The notes: a model not told the origin generated them from the letters alone. Numbered from the stretch's first letter, positions 25,962 through 34,572 are shown. The stretch: 46,932 nt of DNA from an uncultured Gammaproteobacteria bacterium (GCA_947258495.1 CAMYIN010000066.1:1-46932), one strand, 5' to 3'. Translations and numbers: made by a program.

Positions 25962-26648
25962 TTGTTTTTTCAAAGCGTCTCTGTGGATGTAAAGAAAGGC
26001 ATGCGGGCGGGGAGCTCCGTAGTGCCCACGTTCGTGGCCATATTCATAGGTGTGGGTATTGCCGCAGAGGTCGCGGGGGTGGCGCCGGTCACGGCCTTGT
26101 TGTCTACGGCGGCGGTCTTCGCCGCCCCCGCGCAGTTCGCCATGTTCGACCTGGCCATGCAGGACGGCGTGCTGCTGCAGGTTATCTCCGTGGGTGTGCT
26201 CGTGAACCTTCGATTTTTTGTCATGAGCCTGACGTTGACGACGTTCTTCAGTCACGTCCCCCCCTCGCGCATGGCCTGTTGGGCGCAATTCGTCAGCGCT
26301 TCGTCCTATCTGATGACGTTCTTCCAGTCGCGCCGCGACGAGCGCCTGGACCTGTTCGATTTTTACCGCGGCGTGATCTTCATGACTTTTTCCGCGGCGG
26401 TCGTCGGCACCGCGATAGGCATAGTGATCGGTGCCCGGCTTCCCGCATTGCTGGCGTTCGGCGCGACCTTGTTCCTGCCGATCTATTTTTCGCTGCTGCT
26501 GGTGGGAGAAACCCGGGGACGCCGGGAAGTCGGTGCCGCGATGATCGGACTGGTGTTGACGCCGCCGCTGGAATTGCTGTTGCCGGGTTGGGGAATCTTC
26601 ATCGCCGCGGTCGGCGCGGGCATCGCCGTCTCCGTGCCGAAGCGATGA
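25962..26648 (+). CDS. azlC: AzlC-family branched-chain amino acid exporter large subunit
   Basis: AzlC and AzlD form a branched-chain amino acid exporter (YgaZH in E. coli). The protein (up to 228 residues) is hydrophobic with the AzlC block VTALLSTAAVFAAPAQFAMFDLAMQDGVLLQVISVGVLVNLRFFVMS, which contains the characteristic AGxAQF-like motif (here FAAPAQF) and an Asn-Leu-Arg segment in a membrane helix. The start is uncertain: the frame opens at a TTG at 25962, with an in-frame GTG at 25983 and an ATG at 26001 that would trim the N-terminus too close to the first helix. The stop overlaps azlD as ATGA. The exporter lies downstream of the liv operon and may balance its uptake. Confidence 0.85.
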   Translation: MFFQSVSVDVKKGMRAGSSVVPTFVAIFIGVGIAAEVAGVAPVTALLSTAAVFAAPAQFAMFDLAMQDGVLLQVISVGVLVNLRFFVMSLTLTTFFSHVPPSRMACWAQFVSASSYLMTFFQSRRDERLDLFDFYRGVIFMTFSAAVVGTAIGIVIGARLPALLAFGATLFLPIYFSLLLVGETRGRREVGAAMIGLVLTPPLELLLPGWGIFIAAVGAGIAVSVPKR

Positions 26649-26977
26649 CGAATCTGGAATGGCTGATTGCCGTGGGCGGCGCCGCCGCGGGTACCTACGT
26701 CCTCAGGGCGGCGCCGTTCCTCTGGGCACCGCTGCGCGAAGCCGGGCGGAAGTACGCCGATTTCCTCAGCTACGTGTCCTTCGCTATCGCCGCGGGCATC
26801 GTCTCCAAGGCGATGTTGCTGCAGGAGGGGCGATTCGCGCTCGGACCCGAGACCTACATCAAGTTCGCCGGCCTCGCGGTCGCGCTCGGCGTTTACCGCG
26901 GGACACGCAATATCCCGTTGGCGCTTTTTCTGGGTGCGGGCGCCGCGGTGGCGATACGCTGGATGAGCGGGGCCTGA
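26645..26977 (+). CDS. azlD: AzlD-family exporter small subunit
   Basis: This 110-residue small membrane protein overlaps azlC by ATGA. It has the AzlD pattern: WLIAVGGAAAGTYVLRAAPFLW at the start with the conserved Arg-Ala-x-Pro in the first helix, then FLSYVSFAIAAGIVSKAML, a middle helix IKFAGLAVALGVYRGTRNIPLALFLGAGAAVAIRW. Together with AzlC it should make the complete exporter. Length and four-helix layout are normal for the family. It ends 60 bases before the convergent peroxiredoxin gene. Confidence 0.88.
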   Translation: MTNLEWLIAVGGAAAGTYVLRAAPFLWAPLREAGRKYADFLSYVSFAIAAGIVSKAMLLQEGRFALGPETYIKFAGLAVALGVYRGTRNIPLALFLGAGAAVAIRWMSGA

Positions 26978-27037
26978 TTCCGCGCCGGCAATCGTCGTCC
27001 CGGCGTCGATCCCCGACACCGACACCGACGCGGACGA

Positions 27038-27523
27038 CTACGACAACTGCTCGAGTATCCGTTCGGCGCCGCTGATCTCGAACTTTCCCGGCGCCTCGAC
27101 GTTGAGCGCCATGACGACGCCGTCGTCGACGACCATGGAGTAGCGCTGCGAACGGATTCCCATGCCTCGGTCGTGGCGGTCCTCCGCCAGTCCGATCGCT
27201 TCCGTGAAGTCGGCGTTTCCGTCGGCCACCATCAAGATATTGTCGTCCGCGTTCTGAGACTTGCCCCAGGCATGCATCACGAAGGCGTCGTTCACCGACA
27301 GGCAGACGATCCTGTCGACGCCTTTTGCGTAGATGTCGTCAGAGTGGACCACGAATCCCGGCAGGTGGCTGGCGGAGCAGGTGGGCGTAAACGCCCCCGG
27401 CAGGGCGAACAGCACGACCCGTTTGCCCGCAAAAAGTTCGTCGGAGGGCAGGCTCTTCGGGCCGCCGTCGCCCATCACATATAGCGTTACGTTGGGGAGT
27501 CGATCGCCGACTTTGATGGACAT
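27038..27523 (-). CDS. Prx5-type peroxiredoxin
   Basis: The 161-residue protein is a thiol peroxidase of the Prx5 group, reducing hydrogen peroxide and organic hydroperoxides. The active site is LPGAFTPTCS with the peroxidatic Cys at 49 and the assisting Pro and Thr at 42 and 46; the conserved Arg lies near 126 in RSQRYSMVVDDG. There is no fused glutaredoxin domain, so reduction would come from a separate thiol system. GGAGG lies at good distance before the ATG. The gene diverges from glcD over a 129-base gap. Glycolate oxidases can produce peroxide if electrons leak, so the pairing may be protective; that is inference. Confidence 0.93.
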   Translation of the reverse strand: MSIKVGDRLPNVTLYVMGDGGPKSLPSDELFAGKRVVLFALPGAFTPTCSASHLPGFVVHSDDIYAKGVDRIVCLSVNDAFVMHAWGKSQNADDNILMVADGNADFTEAIGLAEDRHDRGMGIRSQRYSMVVDDGVVMALNVEAPGKFEISGAERILEQLS

Positions 27524-27652
27524 GTTTCGTGTACCTCCGCGGTGGTCGAATTTGCGAGCCTATGCGGGTTTGTACACCCTTGCAAGCGCCGGTGTGTCAT
27601 CCTTCCGAGATCGTGGTATGTTGACTCCGACGAATAGGCCGAGGGAAAAGAC

Positions 27653-29146
27653 ATGTCCCGAGCAGCGGAGACTTTCACCACCGGTAAGCAGGCGGATCGC
27701 GAGGTCCATGCCAAGGCCCTGCGCGCGTGGCTGCCGCGCCACGCGGTGCTCGACCAGGTGGAGGAGCTCAGACCCTACGAGTGCGACGGCCTGAGCGCCT
27801 ATCGCAAACTGCCTCTCCTGGTGGTATTGCCGGATACCGTCGAGCAGGTGCAGGCGGTAATGCGTTACTGTGCGCGCGAGGAAGTCCCGGTGGTGGCGCG
27901 CGGTGCGGGTACCGGCCTGTCCGGGGGCGCGTTGCCGCTCGAACACGGCGTGCTCCTGAGTCTGGCGAAGTTCAACCGCATACTCGACATCGATCTCGTC
28001 AATCGCACCGCCCGGGTCCAGCCCGGCGTGCGCAACCTGGCAATATCGGAAGCGGTTTCCGCATCGGGTTTTTATTACGCCCCCGACCCGTCTTCGCAGA
28101 TCGCCTGCAGCATCGGCGGCAACGTGGCCGAAAACGCCGGCGGCCTGCACTGCCTCAAGTACGGACTCACGGTGCACAACATCCTGAAACTGCAGGTCGT
28201 CACCGTGGACGGTGACCTGGTCACCATCGGCTCCGACAGCCTCGATGCGCCCGGCTACGACCTGCTGGCCCTGATGACAGGTTCCGAAGGCATGCTCGGC
28301 ATCATCGTCGAAATCACCGTGCGCCTGCTGCCGAAGCCGGAGTCGGCGAAACTCATCATGGCCTCGTTCGCCGACGTGGAGAAGGCGGGCGACGCCGTGG
28401 GCGACATCATCGCCACCGGCATCATACCCGGGGGCCTGGAGATGATGGACAACATGGCGACGCGGGCGACCGAAGACTTTGTCCACGCCGGCTACGACGT
28501 CGACGCCGCGGCGATCCTGCTGTGCGAGCTGGACGGCACGCCGGAGGAAGTGGAAGACGATATCCTGCGGGTGACGAAGGTATTGCAGCGCAGCGGCTGC
28601 ACCGACCTGCGCATTGCGAAGGACGAACAGGAGCGGCAACTGTTCTGGTCCGGTCGCAAGGCGGCGTTCCCGGCGGCGGGGCGGATTTCCCCCGACTACT
28701 ACTGCATCGACGGCACCATCCCCCGAAAACAAATCGGCTACGTGTTGACGCGCGTCGCGGAAATGGGCGCCGAGTACGGTCTGCGCGTGGCCAACGTATT
28801 TCACGCCGGGGACGGCAATCTGCATCCCCTGATCCTGTACGACGGCAACCAGCCCGGCGAGTTGGAGCGCACCGAAGAACTCGGCGGCAAGATCCTGGAA
28901 TTGTGCGTGGAGGTGGGCGGCACCATCACCGGCGAGCACGGGGTGGGCGTGGAAAAGATCGATCAGATGTGCGTGCAGTTCCAGCCCGAGGAGCTGACGC
29001 AGTTCCACGCGCTGAAACAGGCGTTCGATCCGAAGCAATTGCTCAATCCCGGCAAGGCCGTCCCGACGCTCAGCCGCTGCGCGGAATTCGGCGCCATGCA
29101 CGTGCACAAGGGAGAGCTGAAGTTCCCGCACCTGGAGCGGTTCTGA
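27653..29146 (+). CDS. glcD: Glycolate oxidase FAD-binding subunit GlcD
   Basis: GlcD is the large flavin subunit of the membrane-associated glycolate dehydrogenase GlcDEF, which oxidises glycolate to glyoxylate. The 497-residue protein has the FAD-binding PCMH domain at about 55-235, with VARGAGTGLSGGALPLEHGVLLSLAKFNRI and YAPDPSSQIACSIGGNVAENAGG, and a C-terminal oxidase domain with VFHAGDGNLHPLILYD and TGEHGVGVEK, both typical of GlcD and D-lactate dehydrogenases. A purine-rich ribosome binding site (gagggaaaag) precedes the ATG. The next gene starts four bases after the stop. Confidence 0.95.
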   Translation: MSRAAETFTTGKQADREVHAKALRAWLPRHAVLDQVEELRPYECDGLSAYRKLPLLVVLPDTVEQVQAVMRYCAREEVPVVARGAGTGLSGGALPLEHGVLLSLAKFNRILDIDLVNRTARVQPGVRNLAISEAVSASGFYYAPDPSSQIACSIGGNVAENAGGLHCLKYGLTVHNILKLQVVTVDGDLVTIGSDSLDAPGYDLLALMTGSEGMLGIIVEITVRLLPKPESAKLIMASFADVEKAGDAVGDIIATGIIPGGLEMMDNMATRATEDFVHAGYDVDAAAILLCELDGTPEEVEDDILRVTKVLQRSGCTDLRIAKDEQERQLFWSGRKAAFPAAGRISPDYYCIDGTIPRKQIGYVLTRVAEMGAEYGLRVANVFHAGDGNLHPLILYDGNQPGELERTEELGGKILELCVEVGGTITGEHGVGVEKIDQMCVQFQPEELTQFHALKQAFDPKQLLNPGKAVPTLSRCAEFGAMHVHKGELKFPHLERF

Positions 29147-29150
29147 CATC

Positions 29151-30230
29151 GTGACAGCCGCGGCGATCCCCGACAAGGACATCGGCGAGCAGCTCTGCCA
29201 GACGGTGCGGCAGGCGGCGTCGGAAGGCGCGCCGCTGCGCATCCAAGGCGCCGACACCAAGGCCTTTTACGGCCGCGACAGCGAGGGCGTCGTTCTCGAT
29301 GTAACTGCGCACGCCGGCGTCGTCGGTTACGAGCCTTCCGAGCTGGTGATCACGGTCCGCGCCGGAACGCGACTCGCGCAGCTCGAGTCGGTGTTGGCCG
29401 ACAAGGGCCAGATGCTGGGTTTCGAACCCCCCGGCTACGCCGACGGAGCGACCCTGGGCGGAACCGTAGCCTGCGGATTTTCCGGTCCGCGGCGGCCCTA
29501 CAGCGGCGCGGCCCGGGATTTCGTCTTGGGCACACGCGTCATCAACGGCCGCGGCGAGCTCTTGCGTTTCGGCGGCGAGGTGATGAAAAACGTCGCCGGC
29601 TACGACGTTTCCCGCCTCATGGTCGGCGCCATGGGCACGCTGGGCGTCATCACCGAGGTGTCCATGAAGGTGTTGCCCGTTCCCGCGCGCGAAGCCACCC
29701 TGACTCTGTCCATGCCGGTGGAGCAGGCGATACGCCAGATGAACGCCTGGGCGGGTCAGCCGCTGCCGATCTCGGCGACCTGTTTCCACGACGATACCCT
29801 CCGGGTTCGGCTTTCCGGATCCGAGAAAGGCGTCGCCGCCGCGGTGGCGAAAATCGGCGGCGAGGCGGCGGGCGACAACGGCGATTTCTGGCGCAGCGTG
29901 CGGGAGCATCGACATCCGTTCTTCGAGGACGAGCGGCCGCTGTGGCGGCTCTCCGTCCCCCAGGGATCGCCGCCGTCGATGCTCGACGGCGACTGGCTGA
30001 TCGAATGGGGAGGCGGACAACGCTGGCTCAAGACCGAGGCCGCGGCGAAAACGGTACGCGGCAGCATCGCCGATTCCGGCGGCCACGCGACCTTGTTTCG
30101 AGGCGGAGATCGCTCTTCGGAGGTGTTTCAGCCCTTGACCTCGCGGCTGCTCGAGTTGCACCGCAATCTGAAGAACGCCTTCGACCCGGAGCGCGTATTC
30201 AACCGCGGTCGGATGTACCGGGACTTTTAG
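29151..30230 (+). CDS. glcE: Glycolate oxidase FAD-binding subunit GlcE
   Basis: GlcE is the second, shorter flavin-domain subunit of glycolate dehydrogenase. The 359-residue protein starts at GTG four bases after glcD. It contains an FAD-binding domain with LRIQGADTKAFYGR, VVGYEPSELVITVRAGTRLAQLESVLADKGQMLGFEPP, GATLGGTVACGFSGPRRPYSGAARDFVLG and GEVMKNVAGYDVSRLMVGAMGTLGVITEVSMKV, the last being diagnostic for GlcE. The C-terminus ends LKNAFDPERVFNRGRMY, as usual. Length is normal. It is followed by a 130-base gap before glcF, larger than commonly found in this operon. Confidence 0.95.
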   Translation: MTAAAIPDKDIGEQLCQTVRQAASEGAPLRIQGADTKAFYGRDSEGVVLDVTAHAGVVGYEPSELVITVRAGTRLAQLESVLADKGQMLGFEPPGYADGATLGGTVACGFSGPRRPYSGAARDFVLGTRVINGRGELLRFGGEVMKNVAGYDVSRLMVGAMGTLGVITEVSMKVLPVPAREATLTLSMPVEQAIRQMNAWAGQPLPISATCFHDDTLRVRLSGSEKGVAAAVAKIGGEAAGDNGDFWRSVREHRHPFFEDERPLWRLSVPQGSPPSMLDGDWLIEWGGGQRWLKTEAAAKTVRGSIADSGGHATLFRGGDRSSEVFQPLTSRLLELHRNLKNAFDPERVFNRGRMYRDF

Positions 30231-30360
30231 ACCTTTGACCATGAAAAACGAAAACCGCCCGCGAAACCCAGGCCGTCCGGATTGTCCGCAGTCGACCGCC
30301 GCGCCGCCTGCGCAGGTTTGTATGAACGCTATCTGCGTACCTTCTTCGTGACCCGGGCGC

Positions 30361-31563
30361 ATGCAGACCGCACTCGCTGATTTCATACGCGGAACCGACC
30401 ACGGGAAGGAAGCCGAGGCCATCCTCCGCGCCTGCGTGCATTGCGGTTTCTGCACCGCGACCTGTCCCACCTACCAGCTGCTGGGAGACGAGCTCGACAG
30501 TCCGCGCGGCCGCATCTACCTCATCAAACAAGTCCTCGAAGGCGAGCAGCCGACGGCAACGACGCAGCTGCATCTCGATCGTTGCCTGACCTGCAGGAGT
30601 TGTGAAACCACCTGCCCCTCCGGCGTCCGTTACGGCCGGTTGCTGGACATCGGACGTGAAGTCGTCGATGTCCGTGTCGCGCGTCCATGGTTGGATCGGG
30701 TCACACGGCGGACCTTGCGCGCGATCATTCCGCACCGGCGGCGCTTCGGCGCCCTCATGCAACTCGGACAGGCGGTGCGACCGCTCATGCCGGGTGCGAT
30801 CAAACGCACGATTCCGCCCCGCTCCCGCGCCGCCAGCTGGCCGCAGAGTTCGCATCCGCGCACCATGCTGGTGATGCAGGGTTGCGCGCAGGCGGCGTTG
30901 GCGCCGGAGATCAACGCCGCCGCCGCACGCGTACTGGATCGCTTGGGCGTAAGCCTCGTGGCTGCGGAAGATACCTGCTGCGGGGCCCTCAGCCACCATC
31001 TGTCGGCGCCGGAGGAAGCGCTCGGCTTCGTGCGGCGTAACATCGACGCCTGGTGGCCGCATGTCGAGGGCGGCGCGGAGGCGATTGTAATGACCGCCAG
31101 CGGATGCGGGGTCATGGTCAAGGAATACGGTTATCTGCTGCGTCACGATTCCGCGTACGCGGACAAGGCGGCGCGCGTCTCCGAGCTGACGCGCGACCTG
31201 TGCGAGATCGTTGGCGCCGAAGACGTTTCCGCCCTGCGTGTCCAGGCGCGGCAGCGCGTGGCGTTTCATACACCCTGTACCCTGCAGCACGGGCAGAAGC
31301 TGAACGGCGTCGTCGAGTCCATTCTGCACCGCATCGGCTTCTCGCTCACGCCGGTTGCGGACCCCCATCTGTGCTGCGGATCCGCCGGTACCTATTCGAT
31401 CCTGCAGCGGGACCTCGCCGGTCGGCTCAAGGACAACAAGCTCAGGGCGTTGCAGGCGGGCGACCCCGATGTGATCGCCACCGCCAACATTGGGTGCCTG
31501 TCGCACTTGGCGGCCGGGGCCGCGGTCCCGGTCCGGCACTGGATACAGTTGCTCGACGCATGA
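30361..31563 (+). CDS. glcF: Glycolate oxidase iron-sulfur subunit GlcF
   Basis: GlcF passes electrons from the flavin subunits to the quinone pool. The 400-residue protein has two 4Fe-4S ligand sets near the N-terminus: CVHCGFCTATCP (Cys 25, 28, 31, 35) and CLTCRSCETTCPSG (Cys 75, 78, 81, 85). Two CCG-domain motifs follow, DTCCGALSHHLS and HLCCGSAGTYS, which mark the GlcF/LutA/heterodisulfide-reductase D-like fold. All ligands are intact. No ribosome binding site is clear before the ATG at 30361. It belongs to the glcDEF cluster and is followed by the COG4091-type gene 80 bases later. Confidence 0.95.
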   Translation: MQTALADFIRGTDHGKEAEAILRACVHCGFCTATCPTYQLLGDELDSPRGRIYLIKQVLEGEQPTATTQLHLDRCLTCRSCETTCPSGVRYGRLLDIGREVVDVRVARPWLDRVTRRTLRAIIPHRRRFGALMQLGQAVRPLMPGAIKRTIPPRSRAASWPQSSHPRTMLVMQGCAQAALAPEINAAAARVLDRLGVSLVAAEDTCCGALSHHLSAPEEALGFVRRNIDAWWPHVEGGAEAIVMTASGCGVMVKEYGYLLRHDSAYADKAARVSELTRDLCEIVGAEDVSALRVQARQRVAFHTPCTLQHGQKLNGVVESILHRIGFSLTPVADPHLCCGSAGTYSILQRDLAGRLKDNKLRALQAGDPDVIATANIGCLSHLAAGAAVPVRHWIQLLDA

Positions 31564-31643
31564 ATCGAGAGTGCAAGCGCAACCCGGCGTCACCGGCCAC
31601 AGCGCGGAGCCGCAACCGTCCGGTGTATGAAGATTGATTTGCG

Positions 31644-32993
31644 ATGTCGTTGATTCAACCGTTATTGCAGCGCGAGCAGGCGGGTAAGCCCATACGCGTC
31701 GCCCTGATCGGCGCCGGCAAGTTCGGTTCCATGTTTCTGGCCCAGGCGGCGACCACGCCCGGTCTGCAGGTGGCCGCCATCGTCGATCTCGACCCCGCCA
31801 GGGTGCACGCCACCCTGGGGCGCGTAGGTTGGCGGAGGGAGATATTCGACGCCGCGGCGATGGCGCAGGCGTTGTCGGAAGGTGGAACCGTGGTCACCGA
31901 CGACGTCGATACCGTTTTCAGCGCCGACGCCATTGACGTCGTCATCGAGTGCACCGGTCAGGTGATTGCGGGTGTCGAGCACGCCTGCAGGGCCTTCGCC
32001 GCCGGCAAACACGTGGTCATGGTGAATGTCGAAGCCGACGCCCTGGTGGGCCCGGTATTGGCGAGGGAGGCGGCCGCAGCGGGCGTGATCTACTCGCTGG
32101 CCTACGGCGATCAGCCGGCCTTGATCTGCGAACTGGTCGATTGGGCGCGCACCAGCGGTTTTACCGTAACCTGCGCAGGCAAGGGGACGAAATATCTCCC
32201 CGCGTATCATAGCTCTACACCGGATACCGTGTGGCGGCACTACGGCTTTACCGAGGAGCAGGTCGCCGGCGGCGATTTCAACGCGCAGATGTTCAATTCG
32301 TTCCTCGACGGGACCAAATCGGCCATCGAAATGGCTGCGGTGGCCAACGCCACCGGCCTGGTGCCGCAAGCCGAAGGCCTGCAGTTTCCGGCCTGTTCTG
32401 CGGACGAGCTGGCGCAGGTCTGCCGACCGCGGGAATTCGGCGGTGTCTTGAGTCGTGCCGGAACGCTGGAGGTCGTCTCCAGCCTGCAGCGCGACGGCAG
32501 CGAAGTCGAGCGCGACCTGCGATGGGGTGTCTACGTCACCTTCGAAACCGAGAGCGCGTATTCCCAACGCTGTTTCGGTGAGTACGGTGTGTTGACCGAC
32601 GACAGCGGCCGGTTCGCGGCGCTGTACCGTCCGACCCACTTCATCGGTCTGGAACTGGGTCTCTCCGTCGCCCACGCCGTGCTGCGCAACGAATCCACGG
32701 GGACGGCGCGGACCTTCCTCGCCGACGTCGCCGCGGTGGCGAAGCGGGACCTTTGCGCGGGAGATCGCCTGGACGGGGAGGGCGGGTACTGTGTCTACGG
32801 AAAATTGACGTCGGCGGCGGCGAGTCTCGAACGCCGTCTGCTGCCGCTCGGCCTCGCCGCCGGCTTGCGACTGCGCTCCGTCGTGGCGGCGGGCAGCCCC
32901 GTGACCTGGGACCACGTGGAGGCGCCGGAGGGCTCCCTCGCCCTCGACCTGCGGCGGCGGATGGAGCGCGCCGTCACCGAAGGTTCGCTATAA
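31644..32993 (+). CDS. COG4091-type homoserine dehydrogenase-like oxidoreductase with SAF domain
   Basis: The 449-residue protein starts with a Rossmann domain (IRVALIGAGKFGSMFLAQAA, about residues 18-36), then AAIVDLDPARVHATLGRVGW, DVVIECTGQVIAGVEHACRAFAAGKHVVMVNVEADALVGPVLA and the block SLAYGDQPALICELVDWARTSGFTVTCAGKGTKYLP, all matching the group annotated as homoserine dehydrogenase-like or FlgA-homologous SAF proteins (COG4091). A C-terminal SAF-like region (KRDLCAGDRLDGEGGYCVYGKL) is present at about 365-390. Members are found in carbohydrate and hydroxyacid catabolism, and the substrate is often unknown. Its place just after glcF suggests a role with glycolate-related or sugar-acid substrates. 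It is not the amino-acid-pathway homoserine dehydrogenase. Confidence 0.85.
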   Translation: MSLIQPLLQREQAGKPIRVALIGAGKFGSMFLAQAATTPGLQVAAIVDLDPARVHATLGRVGWRREIFDAAAMAQALSEGGTVVTDDVDTVFSADAIDVVIECTGQVIAGVEHACRAFAAGKHVVMVNVEADALVGPVLAREAAAAGVIYSLAYGDQPALICELVDWARTSGFTVTCAGKGTKYLPAYHSSTPDTVWRHYGFTEEQVAGGDFNAQMFNSFLDGTKSAIEMAAVANATGLVPQAEGLQFPACSADELAQVCRPREFGGVLSRAGTLEVVSSLQRDGSEVERDLRWGVYVTFETESAYSQRCFGEYGVLTDDSGRFAALYRPTHFIGLELGLSVAHAVLRNESTGTARTFLADVAAVAKRDLCAGDRLDGEGGYCVYGKLTSAAASLERRLLPLGLAAGLRLRSVVAAGSPVTWDHVEAPEGSLALDLRRRMERAVTEGSL

Positions 32994-33022
32994 TCCCGCC
33001 CCCCGAGCGATCTTGGTTAGCA

Positions 33023-33340
33023 ATGCCTGACCGACCTTATTACCGCCGCCACGTGTTTTTTTGCGTCAATCGGCGTGACAACGGCAAGGCGTGCTGCGCC
33101 GATCACGATTCATCCCGCATGCGCGAATACGCCAAATCCAAGGCAAAGGAACTCGGGATCTCCGGCCAGGGCGGCGTACGCATCAACCAGGCCGGTTGCC
33201 TCGACCGCTGCGAAAAAGGGCCGGTGGTCGTCGTCTATCCGGAAGGCGTCTGGTACAGCTACGTCGATGAGGAAGACCTGGATGAGATCATCGAGGAACA
33301 CCTCGTGCACGGCCGCGTGGTTGAACGCCTGAAAATCTGA
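33023..33340 (+). CDS. Thioredoxin-like [2Fe-2S] ferredoxin
   Basis: This 105-residue protein is a Shethna-type, thioredoxin-fold [2Fe-2S] ferredoxin. The four likely ligands are Cys14 (HVFFCVNRR), Cys25 (KACC, with an extra Cys at 24), Cys59 and Cys63 (AGCLDRCEKGP), the usual spacing for this group. The segment VVVVYPEGVWYSYVDEEDLDEIIEEHLVHGRVVERL is typical of the C-terminus. The start at 33023 gives the family length. It lies 29 bases after the COG4091-type gene and could accept or donate electrons in that cluster, but such ferredoxins are also common just upstream of rplM as conserved neighbours. Confidence 0.9.
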   Translation: MPDRPYYRRHVFFCVNRRDNGKACCADHDSSRMREYAKSKAKELGISGQGGVRINQAGCLDRCEKGPVVVVYPEGVWYSYVDEEDLDEIIEEHLVHGRVVERLKI

Positions 33341-33458
33341 CCCCATATCCTCTCCGGGACGCCGGTGCACCGTGGGGCACTCGATCGCGTTCCCGGGTGC
33401 GTGCTGCGTGCGCGTGCGCCCGCCGAATATTCGTCTATACTTCTGTTACATAGGCAGT

Positions 33459-33487
33459 TTGACAAAACAGAAGATATATTAGATAAT
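33459..33487 (+). promoter_or_regulatory. Strong sigma-70 promoter for a candidate small RNA
   Basis: TTGACA at 33459-33464 and GATAAT at 33482-33487 are separated by exactly 17 bases, a -35/-10 pair one base from consensus. Transcription should start near 33494. It lies after the ferredoxin stop in an AT-rich island, and no open frame with a ribosome binding site follows before the terminator at 33589-33620. Confidence 0.75.
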
Positions 33488-33493
33488 TATTAT

Positions 33494-33620
33494 ATCCTGA
33501 AGTTTTGGTGGTGCTTCAGGGAAAGAAAAGCGGGTATTGGCTTGGACGCGGATACCCACCGTCTCCTCCATCCTCCTTTGGTGGTTTGGGCGTGGCTCCT
33601 CTAGGCCACGCCTTTTTTTT
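33494..33620 (+). ncRNA. Candidate small RNA with C-rich anti-Shine-Dalgarno loop
   Basis: The predicted transcript is about 127 nt, from the promoter above to a strong intrinsic terminator. It folds into a hairpin at 33496-33520 (CCTGAAG/CTTCAGG, loop with GGTGGTG), a hairpin at 33532-33557 (GGGTAT/ATACCC), a short stem at 33556-33584 (CCACC/GGTGG) and the terminator. The third stem exposes a 19-base loop with CTCCTCC and TCCTCC, complementary to Shine-Dalgarno sequences, a feature of several known bacterial sRNAs. Stems two and three share two bases and could compete. It is not a tRNA, 6S or SRP RNA as far as can be recognised. Because rplM has its own promoter downstream, this is unlikely to be only the rplM leader. 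Confidence 0.6.
33589..33620 (+). terminator. Intrinsic terminator of the candidate small RNA
   Basis: GGCGTGGC pairs perfectly with GCCACGCC around an eight-base loop and is followed by eight T residues (33613-33620), a textbook Rho-independent terminator on the plus strand, 102 bases before rplM. Confidence 0.92.
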
Positions 33621-33659
33621 ACCCGCCGCAGCGCCCACCCGGGCGCGATCCGCCACGTC

Positions 33660-33688
33660 TTGTAACTTGCTGTGCTGTTTAGTAGTAT
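33660..33688 (+). promoter_or_regulatory. Probable rplM promoter
   Basis: TTGTAA (33660-33665) and TAGTAT (33683-33688) are 17 bases apart, downstream of the terminator. Transcription would start near 33695 and give a leader of about 28 bases before the rplM ATG. Confidence 0.6.
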
Positions 33689-33722
33689 CCGCCCCCGCAC
33701 TGCGCTGGACCCTGCGATCGAG

Positions 33723-34151
33723 ATGAAGACCTACACCGCGAGACCGAAAGACATTCGTCGAGACTGGTACGTCGTCGACGCCACCGACAAGGTGCTGGGA
33801 CGGCTGGCGAGCGAGGTCGCGCGGCGTTTGCGCGGCAAGCACAAACCCGAATTCACCCCGAATATGGACACCGGCGATCACATAGTCGTTGTCAACGCCG
33901 AAAAGGTGCGAGTCACCGGCAACAAGGCGGCGGCCAAGGTCTATCACCGGCATACCGGGTATCCAGGCGGAATTAAATCCGAGACGTTTGAGAAGGCCCT
34001 GGCGCGGCATCCGGAACGGGTGATCGAGACCGCGGTGAAAGGCATGTTGCCGAAGAACCCGCTCGGCCGGGTCGTGTTTTCAAAATTGCACGTATACGCC
34101 GGTCCCGAACATCGGCATCACGCGCAACAGCCCAAGCCGTTAGAGATCTGA
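33723..34151 (+). CDS. rplM: 50S ribosomal protein L13
   Basis: The 142-residue protein begins [33 protein letters not shown] and continues through [33 protein letters not shown] to the L13 signature block [13 protein letters not shown] near residue 105. It binds 23S rRNA and is an early assembly protein. The start at 33723 gives the standard family start and length; an open frame extending upstream to 33672 is not part of the protein. It is transcribed with rpsI, 22 bases downstream. Confidence 0.98.
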   Translation: MKTYTARPKDIRRDWYVVDATDKVLGRLASEVARRLRGKHKPEFTPNMDTGDHIVVVNAEKVRVTGNKAAAKVYHRHTGYPGGIKSETFEKALARHPERVIETAVKGMLPKNPLGRVVFSKLHVYAGPEHRHHAQQPKPLEI

Positions 34152-34173
34152 ACCAAAACAGAAGAGGTAGAGC

Positions 34174-34572
34174 GTGGCGAACTCGGAAGAGGTATATATC
34201 GGCACCGGTCGGCGCAAGTCATCCACCGCAAGGGTGCGCCTGACGCGCGGCAGCGGACAGATCGTCGTCAACCGGCTACCGCTGGATGAGTACTTCGGTC
34301 GGGAAACCTCCCGTATGATCGTGCGGCAACCGCTGGTCACGGCTGAAATGGAAAACACCTTCGACATCGAAGTGAATGTCGGTGGCGGCGGCAACAGCGG
34401 TCAGGCGGGCGCCATCCGGCACGGCATCACCCGCGCCCTGCTCGTCTACGATGAAGCGCTGCGCCGCAAGCTGCGCAAGGCCGGATTTGTGACCCGGGAC
34501 GCCAGGGAGGTCGAACGTAAGAAAGTCGGACTCCACAAAGCGCGCAAGCGTCCGCAATACTCGAAACGATAA
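34174..34572 (+). CDS. rpsI: 30S ribosomal protein S9
   Basis: The 132-residue protein starts with GTG, preceded by AGAGGT. It has the S9 pattern [24 protein letters not shown], the block [20 protein letters not shown] and the C-terminal [17 protein letters not shown], whose Lys-Arg end reaches toward the P-site tRNA anticodon. The pair rplM-rpsI is conserved. A GC-rich 175-base gap without a clear terminator follows before tRNA-Gln. In many gammaproteobacteria petABC or sspA follows rpsI; here that order is interrupted by the tRNA and the inserted element. Confidence 0.98.
   Translation: MANSEEVYIGTGRRKSSTARVRLTRGSGQIVVNRLPLDEYFGRETSRMIVRQPLVTAEMENTFDIEVNVGGGGNSGQAGAIRHGITRALLVYDEALRRKLRKAGFVTRDAREVERKKVGLHKARKRPQYSKR

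Noticed and set aside
33621-33722. L13-binding leader regulating rplM
   Set aside because: The probable leader is only about 28 bases and no L13 mimic structure can be drawn with confidence.
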